Shown one piece after another: positions 1-7,989 of a DNA stretch of 39,492 bases (its first letter is position 1; each line of letters begins with the position of its first letter). The notes under the pieces were generated by a model, which made no database searches, was not told the origin of the DNA, and was given only the letters and a program-made list of their open reading frames with translations. Made by a program: the position numbers and the translations under genes. This stretch comes from Dethiobacter sp. (GTDB taxonomy: Bacteria; Bacillota; Dethiobacteria; Dethiobacterales; Dethiobacteraceae). The stretch spans positions 1-39,492 of the forward strand of contig JAGXRN010000006.1 in NCBI GenBank assembly GCA_018335875.1. The letters run 5' to 3'.

Positions 1-41
1 CGCCAGCGTTCGTCCTGAGCCAGGATCAAACTCTCCAAAAA
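1..41 (-). rRNA. 16S ribosomal RNA, 5' end only
   Basis: Read on the minus strand, positions 34-15 give the universal bacterial 16S 5' primer site AGAGTTTGATCCTGGCTCAG, followed by GACGAACGCTGGCG. The mature 5' end is placed about 7 bases before this motif by analogy with other bacteria. The rest of the gene lies left of the window. Two promoters and a boxA-like sequence lie upstream. Confidence 0.97.
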
Positions 42-218
42 GTATATCAAACTGCTGAGAAGTCTCTCGACTACAGGCAGCCTGTTCAACTAAATGAAAG
101 CTGATTTGTTGACTCCATTTTTGTTTGAACCATTTTTTTGCTCGTCCAGTCCGGCAGTTAAAACTACCGCTTTGACGAAGCGTTTTTACATCTTTCGATG
201 TTACTTCGCATGGCGTTC

Positions 219-238
219 CTGTTCAGTTTTCAAAGAGC
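219..238 (-). promoter_or_regulatory. boxA-like antitermination sequence in the rRNA leader
   Basis: The minus strand reads GCTCTTTGAAAACTGAACAG, the sequence typically seen in Firmicute rRNA leaders and spacers. It lies between the rRNA promoters and the 16S 5' end, in a leader of about 230 bases, as expected for a Nus-dependent antitermination signal. Confidence 0.65.
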
Positions 239-275
239 GGTTTCAAAAATTTGGCCGCCTTACGACGACTTTCTT

Positions 276-304
276 ATATTAGCACACTTGATGTGGCTTG
301 TCAA
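276..304 (-). promoter_or_regulatory. rRNA operon promoter, proximal
   Basis: On the minus strand TTGACA (304-299) and TAATAT (281-276) are separated by 17 bases. This is a near-consensus sigma-A promoter firing towards the 16S gene, with a leader of about 230 bases. Confidence 0.85.
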
Positions 305-369
305 ATAGATTTTAAAGTTATTTTAAACCACTTGTGCCATATTTATCGTGCTGTTGACCAGCGATATTA

Positions 370-398
370 ACTATACCATCACGGCGGAAGAAAAACAA
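370..398 (-). promoter_or_regulatory. rRNA operon promoter, distal
   Basis: On the minus strand TTGTTT (398-393) and TATAGT (375-370) are separated by 17 bases. It lies 94 bases upstream of the stronger proximal promoter, giving the tandem promoter layout common for rRNA operons. No clear terminator is visible between the lysS stop and this site, so some read-through from lysS is possible. Confidence 0.6.
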
Positions 399-504
399 AC
401 TCTGTTACCTGAGCCTATCACCGCTGGAATCTTTTTAAACGGTCTTATATTCAGTAAAACTCTCTTTTCTAAGTATTTCACGTTCAACGACAGGTATACA
501 TTAT

Positions 505-1968
505 TTAATCACGTAAACGCATTGTGGGAAAAAGAATTACGTCACGGATAGAAGGTGAATCTGTCAACATCATCACAAGCCTGTCGATTCCAATCCCAAG
601 TCCGCCTGTGGGTGGCATGCCGTATTCAAGGGCAGTAACAAAGTCTTCATCTAACAATTGAGCCTCGTCATCGCCGGCAGCACGTTTTGCCATCTGGTGT
701 TCAAAACGTTTCCGCTGCTCAAGCGGGTCGGTGAGCTCGGTAAAAGCGTTGGCAATTTCACTGCAGGCAATAAACACTTCAAAACGATATGTCATGTCAG
801 GGTCATCACTTTTCTGCTTGGCCAGGGGAGAGACTTCTATGGGATAGTCCATTATAAAGGTAGGCTGGTGGAGATGTTCTTCCACCATTTCTTCAAATAT
901 TTCATTCATAATTTCACCACGGACTGCAGTGGGCTTAACTTCAAGCCCTTTTTGCCGTGCTGTGAGCCTTGCCTCTTCATCACTGTTTATATGTAAAAAG
1001 TCTATACCGGCAAATTTCCGTATGGCATCCACCATTGTTAGCCGGGGCCAGGGTGGCGACAGGTCCAGTTCGCCGCCCTGATAAGCAATTTTATGAGAAC
1101 CGAGGACTGTATGTGCCACATAGGCAATCATCTCTTCAGTTAATGTCATCATGTCTTCGTAGTCAGTCTGGGCCTGGTAGACTTCCACTGACGTAAATTC
1201 AGGGTTATGCCTGGTTGAAATTCCTTCATTGCGGAAGATGCGCCCCAGTTCATAGACCTTGTCCATTCCGCCCACAATTAGCCTTTTTAAGTGCAGTTCA
1301 GTGGCTATTCGCAGGTAAAGGTCCATATCCAGAGTGTTATGATGGGTAATGAAGGGACGGGCAGAGGCGCCGCCGGGAATCACATGCATCATTGGTGTTT
1401 CAACCTCGAGAAATCCGCGCTCGTTTAGAAAATTACGGATTGCCTGTACTATTTTGCTGCGCGTAATAAAAACATTTTTCACTTCCTGGCTTGTAATCAG
1501 GTCTAAGTAGCGCTGGCGGTAGCGCATATCAACGTTAGTCAAACCATGCCACTTTTCAGGCAAGGGCCGCAGAGACTTAGCCAGCAGTGTAAATTCTTTA
1601 ACCGCAACAGTAACTTCACCGCGCCGTGTACGAAAAACTTCTCCTGTAATTCCAATTATGTCTCCAATGTCAAGCAGCTCAAAGACCTGATAAGGAGACT
1701 CTCCCAGGTCGTCGAGACGCGCGTAAATCTGGATTTGGCCGCTTTCATCCTGCAGGTTGGCAAAGGAAGCTTTGCCATGGGCACGGATGGTCATCAGTCG
1801 TCCTGAGAGGGAGACGGATTGGCCTGACAATGCGTCGAAGCGGCCGATAACATCGGCCGCATAGTGTGTCACTGCGTACTTTCTGCCATAGGGCTCAAAG
1901 CCCAGCTCAATCAGTTTGTCCAGCTTCTGCCGCCTGATGAGTTCCTGTTCACTATACAACTCAGTCAC
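505..1968 (-). CDS. lysS: lysine--tRNA ligase, class II
   Basis: Charges tRNA-Lys with lysine in the cytoplasm. The 487-residue product has the N-terminal OB-fold anticodon-binding domain (roughly residues 55-150) and the class II catalytic core, with motif 2 around [16 protein letters not shown] and motif 3 in the C-terminal [16 protein letters not shown]. Length matches bacterial LysS. The start chosen is the GTG giving [10 protein letters not shown], because GGTGGTG sits a few bases upstream; an in-frame TTG five codons earlier (1983) would overlap that ribosome site. It follows greA by 18 bases and is probably co-transcribed with it, as in many Firmicutes. The rRNA operon lies directly downstream on the same strand. 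Confidence 0.96.
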   Translation of the reverse strand: MTELYSEQELIRRQKLDKLIELGFEPYGRKYAVTHYAADVIGRFDALSGQSVSLSGRLMTIRAHGKASFANLQDESGQIQIYARLDDLGESPYQVFELLDIGDIIGITGEVFRTRRGEVTVAVKEFTLLAKSLRPLPEKWHGLTNVDMRYRQRYLDLITSQEVKNVFITRSKIVQAIRNFLNERGFLEVETPMMHVIPGGASARPFITHHNTLDMDLYLRIATELHLKRLIVGGMDKVYELGRIFRNEGISTRHNPEFTSVEVYQAQTDYEDMMTLTEEMIAYVAHTVLGSHKIAYQGGELDLSPPWPRLTMVDAIRKFAGIDFLHINSDEEARLTARQKGLEVKPTAVRGEIMNEIFEEMVEEHLHQPTFIMDYPIEVSPLAKQKSDDPDMTYRFEVFIACSEIANAFTELTDPLEQRKRFEHQMAKRAAGDDEAQLLDEDFVTALEYGMPPTGGLGIGIDRLVMMLTDSPSIRDVILFPTMRLRD

Positions 1969-1986
1969 AAGTTTCACCACCAAAAC

Positions 1987-2460
1987 TTAAAGAATTTTTA
2001 CAAGTTGATACTTTAGCACACCCGCAGGCACCGTGACTTCAACCACATCTCCGATTTTTTTATTTAAAATCGCTTTGCCCACAGGCGACTCATTAGAAAT
2101 CTTATTTTCGCCCGGGTTGGCTTCTGCTGAACCTACGATGGTGTAGTGGAAATCCTCGTTAAATTCCAAATCCTTAATCAGTACAGTGGAGCCGATTCCC
2201 ACAGTATCTGGAGTAATCTCAGCATCGTCAATTAAGCGGACATTGCGCAGCATTTTTTCAAGTGTAATTATTCTCCCCTCAATAAAAGCCTGCTCGTTTT
2301 TGGCGTCCTCATACTCCGAGTTCTCTGAGATATCCCCGAAAGATATCGCGGTTTTGATCCGGGAGGCTACCTCACGGCGCTTTACTGATTTTAAGAACTC
2401 AAGTTCTTTCTCCAGCTTCTCAAGGCCCCCCTGGGTTAAAATCACTTCTTTGCTCGCCAT
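1987..2460 (-). CDS. greA: transcription elongation factor GreA
   Basis: Rescues backtracked RNA polymerase by stimulating cleavage of the nascent RNA 3' end. The 157-residue protein has the N-terminal antiparallel coiled coil ([19 protein letters not shown]...) with the acidic tip region ([15 protein letters not shown]) and the C-terminal FKBP-like domain containing [18 protein letters not shown]. Length is standard. The start is the ATG of [10 protein letters not shown] because AAAGGAG lies 8 bases upstream; a longer reading frame to 2505 lacks a ribosome site. It is the first gene of a greA-lysS pair. Confidence 0.96.
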   Translation of the reverse strand: MASKEVILTQGGLEKLEKELEFLKSVKRREVASRIKTAISFGDISENSEYEDAKNEQAFIEGRIITLEKMLRNVRLIDDAEITPDTVGIGSTVLIKDLEFNEDFHYTIVGSAEANPGENKISNESPVGKAILNKKIGDVVEVTVPAGVLKYQLVKIL

Positions 2461-2827
2461 TGCCTTCGCTCCTTTAGAAACGCATTTTAAAAACTGTACT
2501 CTCAAGTATATTCTAAAAATCAGGGAAGTTTACAATATCTATTTGAAAAAGTAAATGATGAATATAGGCACAGTAAGACGAGAACGAATCGCCGGACGGC
2601 GATTCAAGGACAGCTTACACTTTTCTTGCTCTTTTGAATGTGCACTTACCTTTTCCCTATTATGGCTAGTCCGGCGTCTTTTATAACCGATGGTTACTTG
2701 CAATTTTTTCTAATCCATTATAAATCACGACAGTAACTTTGTCAAACAACAAACTGCAAATGCTGCAAATGCATATTTACAACATTAGAATGCAAATGCA
2801 GCCTGTAAAAAGGTGTTTTTCCTTATC
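2461..2827. other. gene-free gap between greA and the acyl-ACP-reductase-like gene
   Basis: About 367 bases without a supportable gene. It holds a perfect hairpin at 2586-2605 and three copies of the 9-mer TGCAAATGC (2755-2763, 2764-2772, 2791-2799) just past the stop of the upstream gene. A greA promoter must lie here or just inside; a TATACT-like -10 is visible near 2510 but without a well-spaced -35. Confidence 0.5.
2586..2605. repeat. perfect inverted repeat (hairpin)
   Basis: GAATCGCC and GGCGATTC are exact reverse complements around a GGAC centre. There is no T-run on either side, so it does not look like a standard intrinsic terminator; it could be an operator or a dispersed palindrome. 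Confidence 0.5.
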
Positions 2828-3907
2828 TTAAAATGCGGGCTGTCTTCGTCCGGCCTTTTTGCGAACGGCAGCAATCTGTTCGGGTGTGATGACACGTTCA
2901 AAACTGCGGAGCCCCGTAAGCTTAAAACCGTGCTTTGCGGCCAACCTTGAAATTTCATCAATTTGTGCCACAGACAGTTCACGGCCCAGGCTAAAAGAGT
3001 CAAATCTTTTTTCCAGCGAAAGAATCATTGTCTCGGCCATGCAGGGATAGGAAATACTGTCAGGAAAACCAAAATTAAAGCCAAAGTTTACATTGCCGGG
3101 GACTTCCAACACACCGCCTTCAATAATGAGGGCATCATCGCGCAATTGTGAGGCACGGCGGGAGATATCCCGCGGCCTTAGCACATCACAGACAACGGCG
3201 CCCGGCTTTAAATCAGCCACATCAATCACTGCTTCTGCCGAGCCTGTAATAGCAATAATAATGTCGGCACGGCTGACACAGTTCCTTACATCCGATGAAA
3301 CCTTTACAGCCAGCCCGCTGTCTTTAAGAATTCTGGCCGCCAGGCGGTCCAGCTTCTTTTTATCACGGGCCAAAAGGGTCATAAACCTTATATCCCTGGC
3401 CATAACACGGGCACACACACTGCCGATTGAGCCGGTTGCGCCAACAATTAACACCTCTGCACGGTTGAGGTCTGTATTCATCAGCCTGGCTGCCATTTTT
3501 GCTCCCTCAAGCGCAGTGGCAACAGTGAAGCTGTTGCCTGTAGTTACAGCGATACCAAGATTCTCAGCCACAGTAATGCCGGCATCGCCTATAATTGAGG
3601 TCATGGCGCCAAGACCAACAATTTTTGCGCCCAGCTTCTCTGCCAGTCTTCCGGCACGTATAATTTTACTAATAACTATCTCCTGCGGCAGATTGACCAT
3701 CTGGCCTGACGTGAGGGGGCACCCGATAAAATAGCCGGATGTTTCTCCATACGTCGAAGCGACACCTGTGATATCAGAAATTTTATGCGGCGGCAGGGCG
3801 CGCAGAATTTTTTCTACCAGTTGAGGCGGCCACCTGTGCATAAATCTTAGTTTCCGGAAGACGTCTTCTGGCTCGATGGGGTGTATTATAAAAGCAAAGT
3901 CTCCCAT
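2828..3907 (-). CDS. long-chain acyl-ACP reductase-like dehydrogenase (COG5322 family)
   Basis: The 359-residue protein resembles cyanobacterial fatty-aldehyde-forming acyl-ACP reductase (AAR). Shared segments are GAMTSIIGDAG (100-110), TTGNSFTVA (122-130), the Rossmann motif VGATGSIG (155-162), and the C-terminal block PCMAETMILSLE with Cys289 aligning with the catalytic acyl-thioester Cys of AAR, followed by FSLGRELSVAQIDEI and KHGF. The family also carries labels such as shikimate-dehydrogenase-like or predicted amino acid dehydrogenase, so the substrate is not proven. GGGAGG lies 5 bases before the ATG. It is the last gene of a cassette (HTH regulator, quinate-dehydrogenase-like, this gene) with a 13-base gap upstream. 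No aldehyde-deformylating oxygenase is visible in the window. Confidence 0.72.
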   Translation of the reverse strand: MGDFAFIIHPIEPEDVFRKLRFMHRWPPQLVEKILRALPPHKISDITGVASTYGETSGYFIGCPLTSGQMVNLPQEIVISKIIRAGRLAEKLGAKIVGLGAMTSIIGDAGITVAENLGIAVTTGNSFTVATALEGAKMAARLMNTDLNRAEVLIVGATGSIGSVCARVMARDIRFMTLLARDKKKLDRLAARILKDSGLAVKVSSDVRNCVSRADIIIAITGSAEAVIDVADLKPGAVVCDVLRPRDISRRASQLRDDALIIEGGVLEVPGNVNFGFNFGFPDSISYPCMAETMILSLEKRFDSFSLGRELSVAQIDEISRLAAKHGFKLTGLRSFERVITPEQIAAVRKKAGRRQPAF

Positions 3908-3920
3908 TATTACCTCCCTG

Positions 3921-4817
3921 TCAGTTTAACGTGGCAATACGAGGTTTAAATTCAAGTTCTATCAGCAGGTCCGAGTATTCCTGCGGCGAAAGTTCTTGTT
4001 TTTTCCCGGAAACAGCCACCAGAAGAGCTTCCATCACATTGGTGCCAAATGAACGGCCTCTCAGTTCGGGAGTGGTGGTAATCAGGGTTTTTACGCCTAT
4101 CTCGCGCAGCAGGTTTACATCATCAGCTGTAGTAGTGTTGGTGATTATTATTTTTCCCTTCATATCCTTAGGCATGTAGCGCCTGATAAAATGGAAGTCT
4201 CCTGCCACAATGTCAGCATCAGCAAATAGTTTTGGATACTTTGGCTTGTTCTCTTCCTGCTTTTTTCCTGTAGGATAAAGCATGGAAAATGGCAGCTGAC
4301 AGACAATTGGCGCCAGCACCCTGGCCGCTATCTCAAGCGCTTTCAGTGAGCGCAGGGGTAAAGGAATGCCAATGACAAATATCAGGTCTCCACAGGTCAG
4401 GGCGCAATCTGCTTCGACAAGCGCCCCTGCCATGCCAAAACGGTCAACTCCCGACATCATCAGCACACGCGGCCTATTTGCCAATATATCTGTGTTTTTC
4501 TTTAAATAACGTATTACAGAACGCTCCAGAGTATTTTTTAATCCCGACCCGTCCACAATAGGGGTTTGTTGTGCGGCCCTGACCACATTTTTTGCCTCAC
4601 GCAGGGTGTATCTGCGGTTTCCCGCATAAACATAAAGGTCCATACCCCCCAGGCCAAAAGCGTCTACTTTACCGTCCAATTCCGAAATCATGCCAACCAT
4701 TTTTCTAAGGTCGCCATCTGTGCCGATACGCTCCACGCTGTACTGCATACCCGCTATTTCAAACTCCACTGCGTGGTTGCGTTTGGAAGAACCGAGACTG
4801 ATGCTGACTATACGCTT
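3921..4817 (-). CDS. quinate 5-dehydrogenase-like protein of unclear function
   Basis: A conserved clostridial protein of about 298 residues that I recall being labelled quinate 5-dehydrogenase by automatic annotation; I see no evidence for that reaction. Visible are an N-terminal SLGSSKR segment, IGTDGD and LDGKVDAFGLGGMDLYVY, a central hydrophobic stretch (DLIFVIGIPLPLRS) and a GTNVMEALLVAV segment near the C-terminus. The start chosen is TTG (LKRIVSISLGSS) because AGAGGGAGAG lies just upstream; the same frame is open to a GTG at 4859. It sits between an HTH regulator and the acyl-ACP-reductase-like gene, all on one strand with short gaps, so the three probably form one operon. Confidence 0.6.
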   Translation of the reverse strand, partial: KRIVSISLGSSKRNHAVEFEIAGMQYSVERIGTDGDLRKMVGMISELDGKVDAFGLGGMDLYVYAGNRRYTLREAKNVVRAAQQTPIVDGSGLKNTLERSVIRYLKKNTDILANRPRVLMMSGVDRFGMAGALVEADCALTCGDLIFVIGIPLPLRSLKALEIAARVLAPIVCQLPFSMLYPTGKKQEENKPKYPKLFADADIVAGDFHFIRRYMPKDMKGKIIITNTTTADDVNLLREIGVKTLITTTPELRGRSFGTNVMEALLVAVSGKKQELSPQEYSDLLIELEFKPRIATLN

Positions 4818-4860
4818 CAAAACTCTCCCTCTCTTTCCTGTCATTACTCCCCGTGCCACC

Positions 4861-5382
4861 CTACACTATATTAACTAAAACCTTTTCAACCTCTTGCGGG
4901 TCCACATAAATATCGCCTGTTACAGGCGTAGGAGCAATCTCCCTGGTCAGCACCTGGTTGTCTAGAAGTACGCCCGCCAGGTTATTCCATTTTGAAGAAC
5001 AAAAAACAAGTACTGTATCACACTGGCGGAAACCCTCTATTACCGACATCATCTGGTTAAAAAACTCCATACCGCTTTTTTGTTCCACAAGCTGCCAGCG
5101 CTCCTGGTTTGAAAGTATCAGGCGTTGTTCAATCCCGTTGCGGTCCGCCATGGCATGGAGCTCATCCTTATTGGCTACGGGAAAGGAAATAAAACCTATG
5201 CGGCCTCCGCGACGGATGCTGCCTATATTTTCAAGCCGCGAAATAAATGTACGGTCCAGTTTTAACTTAGTTGCCACCTCCTGCTGTGAAAGCCCATCAC
5301 TCCTCATTTTAGTGATGAGCTTAACCGTCTCAAATATTTTTTCCAGGCTCACCAGTTTTTCACCAATCCGTACATAATCCAT
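4861..5382 (-). CDS. HTH transcriptional regulator of the acyl-ACP-reductase-like cassette
   Basis: 173 residues with an Xre/Cro-type helix-turn-helix near residues 25-55 (LSQQEVATKLKLDRTFISRLENIG) and a C-terminal domain of unknown ligand that has a hydrophobic core (CDTVLVFCSS). ATG of MDYVRIGEKL is chosen because GGGGT lies shortly upstream; an upstream extension to 5457 lacks a ribosome site. It precedes the quinate-dehydrogenase-like gene and is 87 bases after dusB, so it may control the two enzymes behind it. Confidence 0.7.
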   Translation of the reverse strand: MDYVRIGEKLVSLEKIFETVKLITKMRSDGLSQQEVATKLKLDRTFISRLENIGSIRRGGRIGFISFPVANKDELHAMADRNGIEQRLILSNQERWQLVEQKSGMEFFNQMMSVIEGFRQCDTVLVFCSSKWNNLAGVLLDNQVLTREIAPTPVTGDIYVDPQEVEKVLVNIV

Positions 5383-5469
5383 TTGTTTACCCCGTATCTT
5401 AAAATTGTGCACAAAGCTGTACACACTAATTTTACCATTTGTTTCATAGCTCCGCAATACTGCAGCAGC

Positions 5470-6426
5470 TCAGGTAATTAAAGATTTTAAAACGTGCTCC
5501 ATCTCCATTGAAGTTTTAGCCTGCATAACCTTGTCCCTGATTCTGGCTGCTCCCCTTATGCCCCTGAGGTACCAGGCAACATGCTTTCTCATCTCCCTTA
5601 TTCCTGTATACTCCCCCTTGTCGGCAACCGTCATCTCCAGGTGACGCAGCGCAAGCGCTACACGCCCGTAAATGTCCGCCTCCGGCAGCAGTTCTTTTGT
5701 CTGCAGGAAATGCACTGTCTCTCTTATCAGCCAAAGATTACCCAGCACGCCACGGGCAAGCATGATGGCATCACAACCTGTCTCATCAATCATACGTGCC
5801 GCATCATTGGGTTGGCGTATATCACCGTTTCCGATTACAGGTATAGTTAAATTGTCTTTTACCCTTTTGATGATCTCCCAATCGGCGCTCCCGCTGTACC
5901 CCTGTGCCCTGGTCCTGCCGTGAACTGTGACAGCGGCAGCGCCCGCTTCCTGTACAGCCAGTGCCACTTCAAGGGCGTTAACTGCGGATTCATCCCATCC
6001 TTTGCGCATTTTTACAGTAATCGGTATACTGACAGCATCGCAGACTGCACGGGCTATCCTGAATGCCTGCTCCGGATCACGCATCAGGGCACAACCCTCG
6101 CCTTTACTCACAACCTTTTTCACCGGGCAGCCCATATTAATATCGATTAGGTCAGGAGCAAACACCGCTACCATCTCCGCTCCCCGGGCCATGGTCTGCG
6201 GGTCGCTGCCAAAAAGCTGGATGCCAAAAGGTCGCTCTTTGTCCCCAAAGCATGCAAGTTTGAGTGCATGCTCCGGAGCGCAGATTGCACCCTTTGCACT
6301 GATCATTTCCGAATACACCAAGGCTGCACCCATTTCTTTTGCCAACTGCCGAAATGAGCTGTCGGTAACACCGGCCATTGGCGCCAGTATGACACGGTTT
6401 TTTAAAAAAATACTTCCTATTTTCAT
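5470..6426 (-). CDS. dusB: tRNA-dihydrouridine synthase DusB
   Basis: FMN- and NADPH-dependent reduction of uridines in the tRNA D-loop. The 318-residue protein shows the TIM-barrel signature APMAGVTDSSFR near the N-terminus, DINMGCPVKKV followed by the GEGCALMRDP segment that holds the likely proton-donor Cys, the phosphate-binding GNGDI motif, the ARG segment (MLARGVLGN) and a C-terminal helical tRNA-binding domain. Length fits DusB. GAGAGG precedes the ATG. In many Firmicutes dusB lies directly before greA-lysS; here a three-gene cassette sits in between. Confidence 0.94.
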   Translation of the reverse strand: MKIGSIFLKNRVILAPMAGVTDSSFRQLAKEMGAALVYSEMISAKGAICAPEHALKLACFGDKERPFGIQLFGSDPQTMARGAEMVAVFAPDLIDINMGCPVKKVVSKGEGCALMRDPEQAFRIARAVCDAVSIPITVKMRKGWDESAVNALEVALAVQEAGAAAVTVHGRTRAQGYSGSADWEIIKRVKDNLTIPVIGNGDIRQPNDAARMIDETGCDAIMLARGVLGNLWLIRETVHFLQTKELLPEADIYGRVALALRHLEMTVADKGEYTGIREMRKHVAWYLRGIRGAARIRDKVMQAKTSMEMEHVLKSLIT

Positions 6427-6502
6427 ATTTTTTTCCTCTCACATTTGAACAATTATTACTGAGAGTAATTTTGCAACCTTCATCCACTTTTTCTACTATA
6501 TT

Positions 6503-6530
6503 ATTATAGCCTTTACTTGCAATAAAACAA
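6503..6530 (-). promoter_or_regulatory. probable dusB promoter
   Basis: On the minus strand TTGTTT (6530-6525) and TATAAT (6508-6503) are 16 bases apart, about 77 bases upstream of the dusB start. The -10 is consensus and the -35 is weak. Confidence 0.55.
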
Positions 6531-6629
6531 GCAAAGGCGCGCTAATTCGGTTCCCTCAACGCGCGCTTTCAGTGCCGGTCTCCGCTGTAGCTTTGCAAGT
6601 TGCAAAGCGTGATAATTTCCTACCGGTAC

Positions 6630-6656
6630 AAAAAAACACCCGTTAAGACGAGTGTT
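6630..6656 (-). terminator. intrinsic terminator enclosing the stop codon of the HTH gene
   Basis: On the minus strand ACACTCG and CGGGTGT form a stem around TCTTAA and are followed by a run of seven T. The TAA stop of the upstream HTH gene lies in the loop. Confidence 0.75.
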
Positions 6657-6870
6657 CCTGTATTGATTCAGGCAGGACAAACAATTCTTCCAAGGGGACC
6701 GCAAGAACCTTGGCAATTTTTTTTATCAATTCCAACCGCGGATACTTACTTCCTCTTTCAATACTGGAGAGCAGAGTAACTGAAACGTCAATTTTTTCAG
6801 CTAATTCCTGCTGTGTAAGCCTTTTAAGCCTCCTCAGGGCACGAAGGCGGCGGCCCAATAACTCAGACAT
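6643..6870 (-). CDS. small Xre-family helix-turn-helix regulator
   Basis: 75 residues, essentially one HTH domain: LTQQELAEKIDVSVTLLSSIERGSKYPRLELIKKIAKVL is a textbook Xre/Cro fold, followed by the short tail VPLEELFVLPES. ATG (MSELLGRRLR) is chosen because GGGGGTG lies 6 bases upstream. The stop codon sits inside the loop of its own terminator. It is divergent from the two membrane-protein genes that start at 7063, so it may regulate them; this is inferred from position only. Confidence 0.8.
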   Translation of the reverse strand: MSELLGRRLRALRRLKRLTQQELAEKIDVSVTLLSSIERGSKYPRLELIKKIAKVLAVPLEELFVLPESIQEHSS

Positions 6871-7062
6871 TCTAACACCCCCAATTAGACCCATTTTTAT
6901 GCATATTCGACACAGAACTAATATTTCCTGCCAGTTAACACAAATTTAGACATTCATGATTTTTTCTGCCTGTCCGCTGACCGGCAGGATTTACAGAAAA
7001 TTTAATTGAATACTTTATTATGCACACTTTTCTTCACACTGAAATAATAGGGAGGTTTCAAA

Positions 7063-7440
7063 ATGAGTACAGGCTGGCATCCAAAAAACATTTATCTGTA
7101 CCTTGTTTCTTTTGTAACACTGATGATGATTATTTTTGGATTGGTTGCTTTTCTTAATAACCTGACACGCCTTGTCGTTCCCACTGAATATTTACATTAC
7201 CCGACACTAATGGAAATAGAGCAGGAATTTATTGTTTCTAAACAGGAAGTTCCCCCCGTGGCAGAGCTGGAAAGAATAAGGGACAACAGAATATCCCTGG
7301 ACAAAGCACGGGGCCGGGCCTACCGCATGCGTGACTTGATAGGGACACTGGCAGTATGGCTGATACCAATACCGTTTTATCTCTACCACTGGCGCAAAAT
7401 CAAACAGGACTTATTTGCAGCAGGGGAGGAGAAAATATGA
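7063..7440 (+). CDS. small two-helix membrane protein, first of a tandem pair
   Basis: 125 residues, family not recognised. A membrane segment near residues 10-32 (YLYLVSFVTLMMIIFGLVAFL), a polar middle of about 65 residues and a second membrane segment near 98-112 (AVWLIPIPFYLYHWR) can be seen. The N-terminal KNIYLYLVSFVTL and the C-terminal FYLYHWRKI are repeated in the next gene, so the two are paralogues. GGGAGG precedes the ATG. Both ends are predicted to lie on the same side of the membrane with the charged middle on the other. Confidence 0.7.
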   Translation: MSTGWHPKNIYLYLVSFVTLMMIIFGLVAFLNNLTRLVVPTEYLHYPTLMEIEQEFIVSKQEVPPVAELERIRDNRISLDKARGRAYRMRDLIGTLAVWLIPIPFYLYHWRKIKQDLFAAGEEKI

Positions 7441-7823
7441 GAATTAAGTGGGGCATTCACAATATCTATTTTTATCTTGTCTGCTTTGTCACACTGATTA
7501 TGATTATCTTCGGCATCACCCAGCTTTTCAGGGCCGGCATAGAACTCCTTGTTCCGGTGCCGGGGATGTCTCCCAGAAACGCATATCCAATCAGGAGTCC
7601 ATATCCGATGGAGCCGGGACAGCAATGGCAAAACTCACAGCTCCCTGCGTCAATAATTGAGAGTGAGCTGCAGCAGCAAGAGGAGTTTAATCAAAGCAGA
7701 CAGCAGGCATATAATGTGCACAACGCCATACAGCAGCTGTTTCGCGGCCTTTCCTTTTTCCTGGTTGCCTTTCCCGTCTATCTTTACCACTGGCGTAAAA
7801 TCCCGCTGCTGGAAAAGGAATGA
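7437..7823 (+). CDS. small two-helix membrane protein, second of a tandem pair
   Basis: 128 residues, paralogue of the preceding gene with the same plan: IYFYLVCFVTLIMIIFGI near the N-terminus, a polar middle rich in Pro and Gln, and FFLVAFPVYLYHWRKI at the C-terminus. The ATG overlaps the upstream TGA (ATGA) and has GGGGAGGAG just before it, so the two are translationally coupled and could form a hetero-oligomer. The Gln-rich middle (SELQQQEEFNQSRQQ) differs from the acidic/basic middle of the first copy. Function unknown. Confidence 0.7.
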   Translation: MRIKWGIHNIYFYLVCFVTLIMIIFGITQLFRAGIELLVPVPGMSPRNAYPIRSPYPMEPGQQWQNSQLPASIIESELQQQEEFNQSRQQAYNVHNAIQQLFRGLSFFLVAFPVYLYHWRKIPLLEKE

Positions 7824-7927
7824 CTACGATTTTGAGTATAACAGTATAGTGTAGATACAATCAGCATATCCCCTGGCAGTTACCGCATCCAGCAATTTTT
7901 TCTTTAACTTTGAGTATTATAGCGAAC

Positions 7928-7970
7928 CATACAGAAAGCGGCCCGCAAAACGCGGGCCGCTTTCTGTATG
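7928..7970. terminator. 19-bp perfect hairpin between convergent genes
   Basis: The arms 7928-7946 and 7952-7970 are exact reverse complements around a 5-base AAAAC loop. It lies between the plus-strand membrane-protein pair and the minus-strand YbjQ gene, a position fitting a bidirectional terminator, although a strong T-run is missing on both sides. Confidence 0.6.
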
Positions 7971-7989
7971 TCTTAAGTGATATGTATTT

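Noticed and set aside
2828..3907. Shikimate dehydrogenase
   Set aside because: Similarity is confined to the Rossmann fold; the overall pattern including the Cys289 block matches acyl-ACP reductase-like proteins.
6513..6716. Minus-strand open frame of 67 codons after the small HTH gene
   Set aside because: It overlaps the HTH gene in another frame and runs through its terminator; its composition looks like a shadow frame.
7928..7970. Transposon end or REP element
   Set aside because: The perfect hairpin lies between convergent genes and no second copy is seen in the window, so a terminator is the simpler reading.
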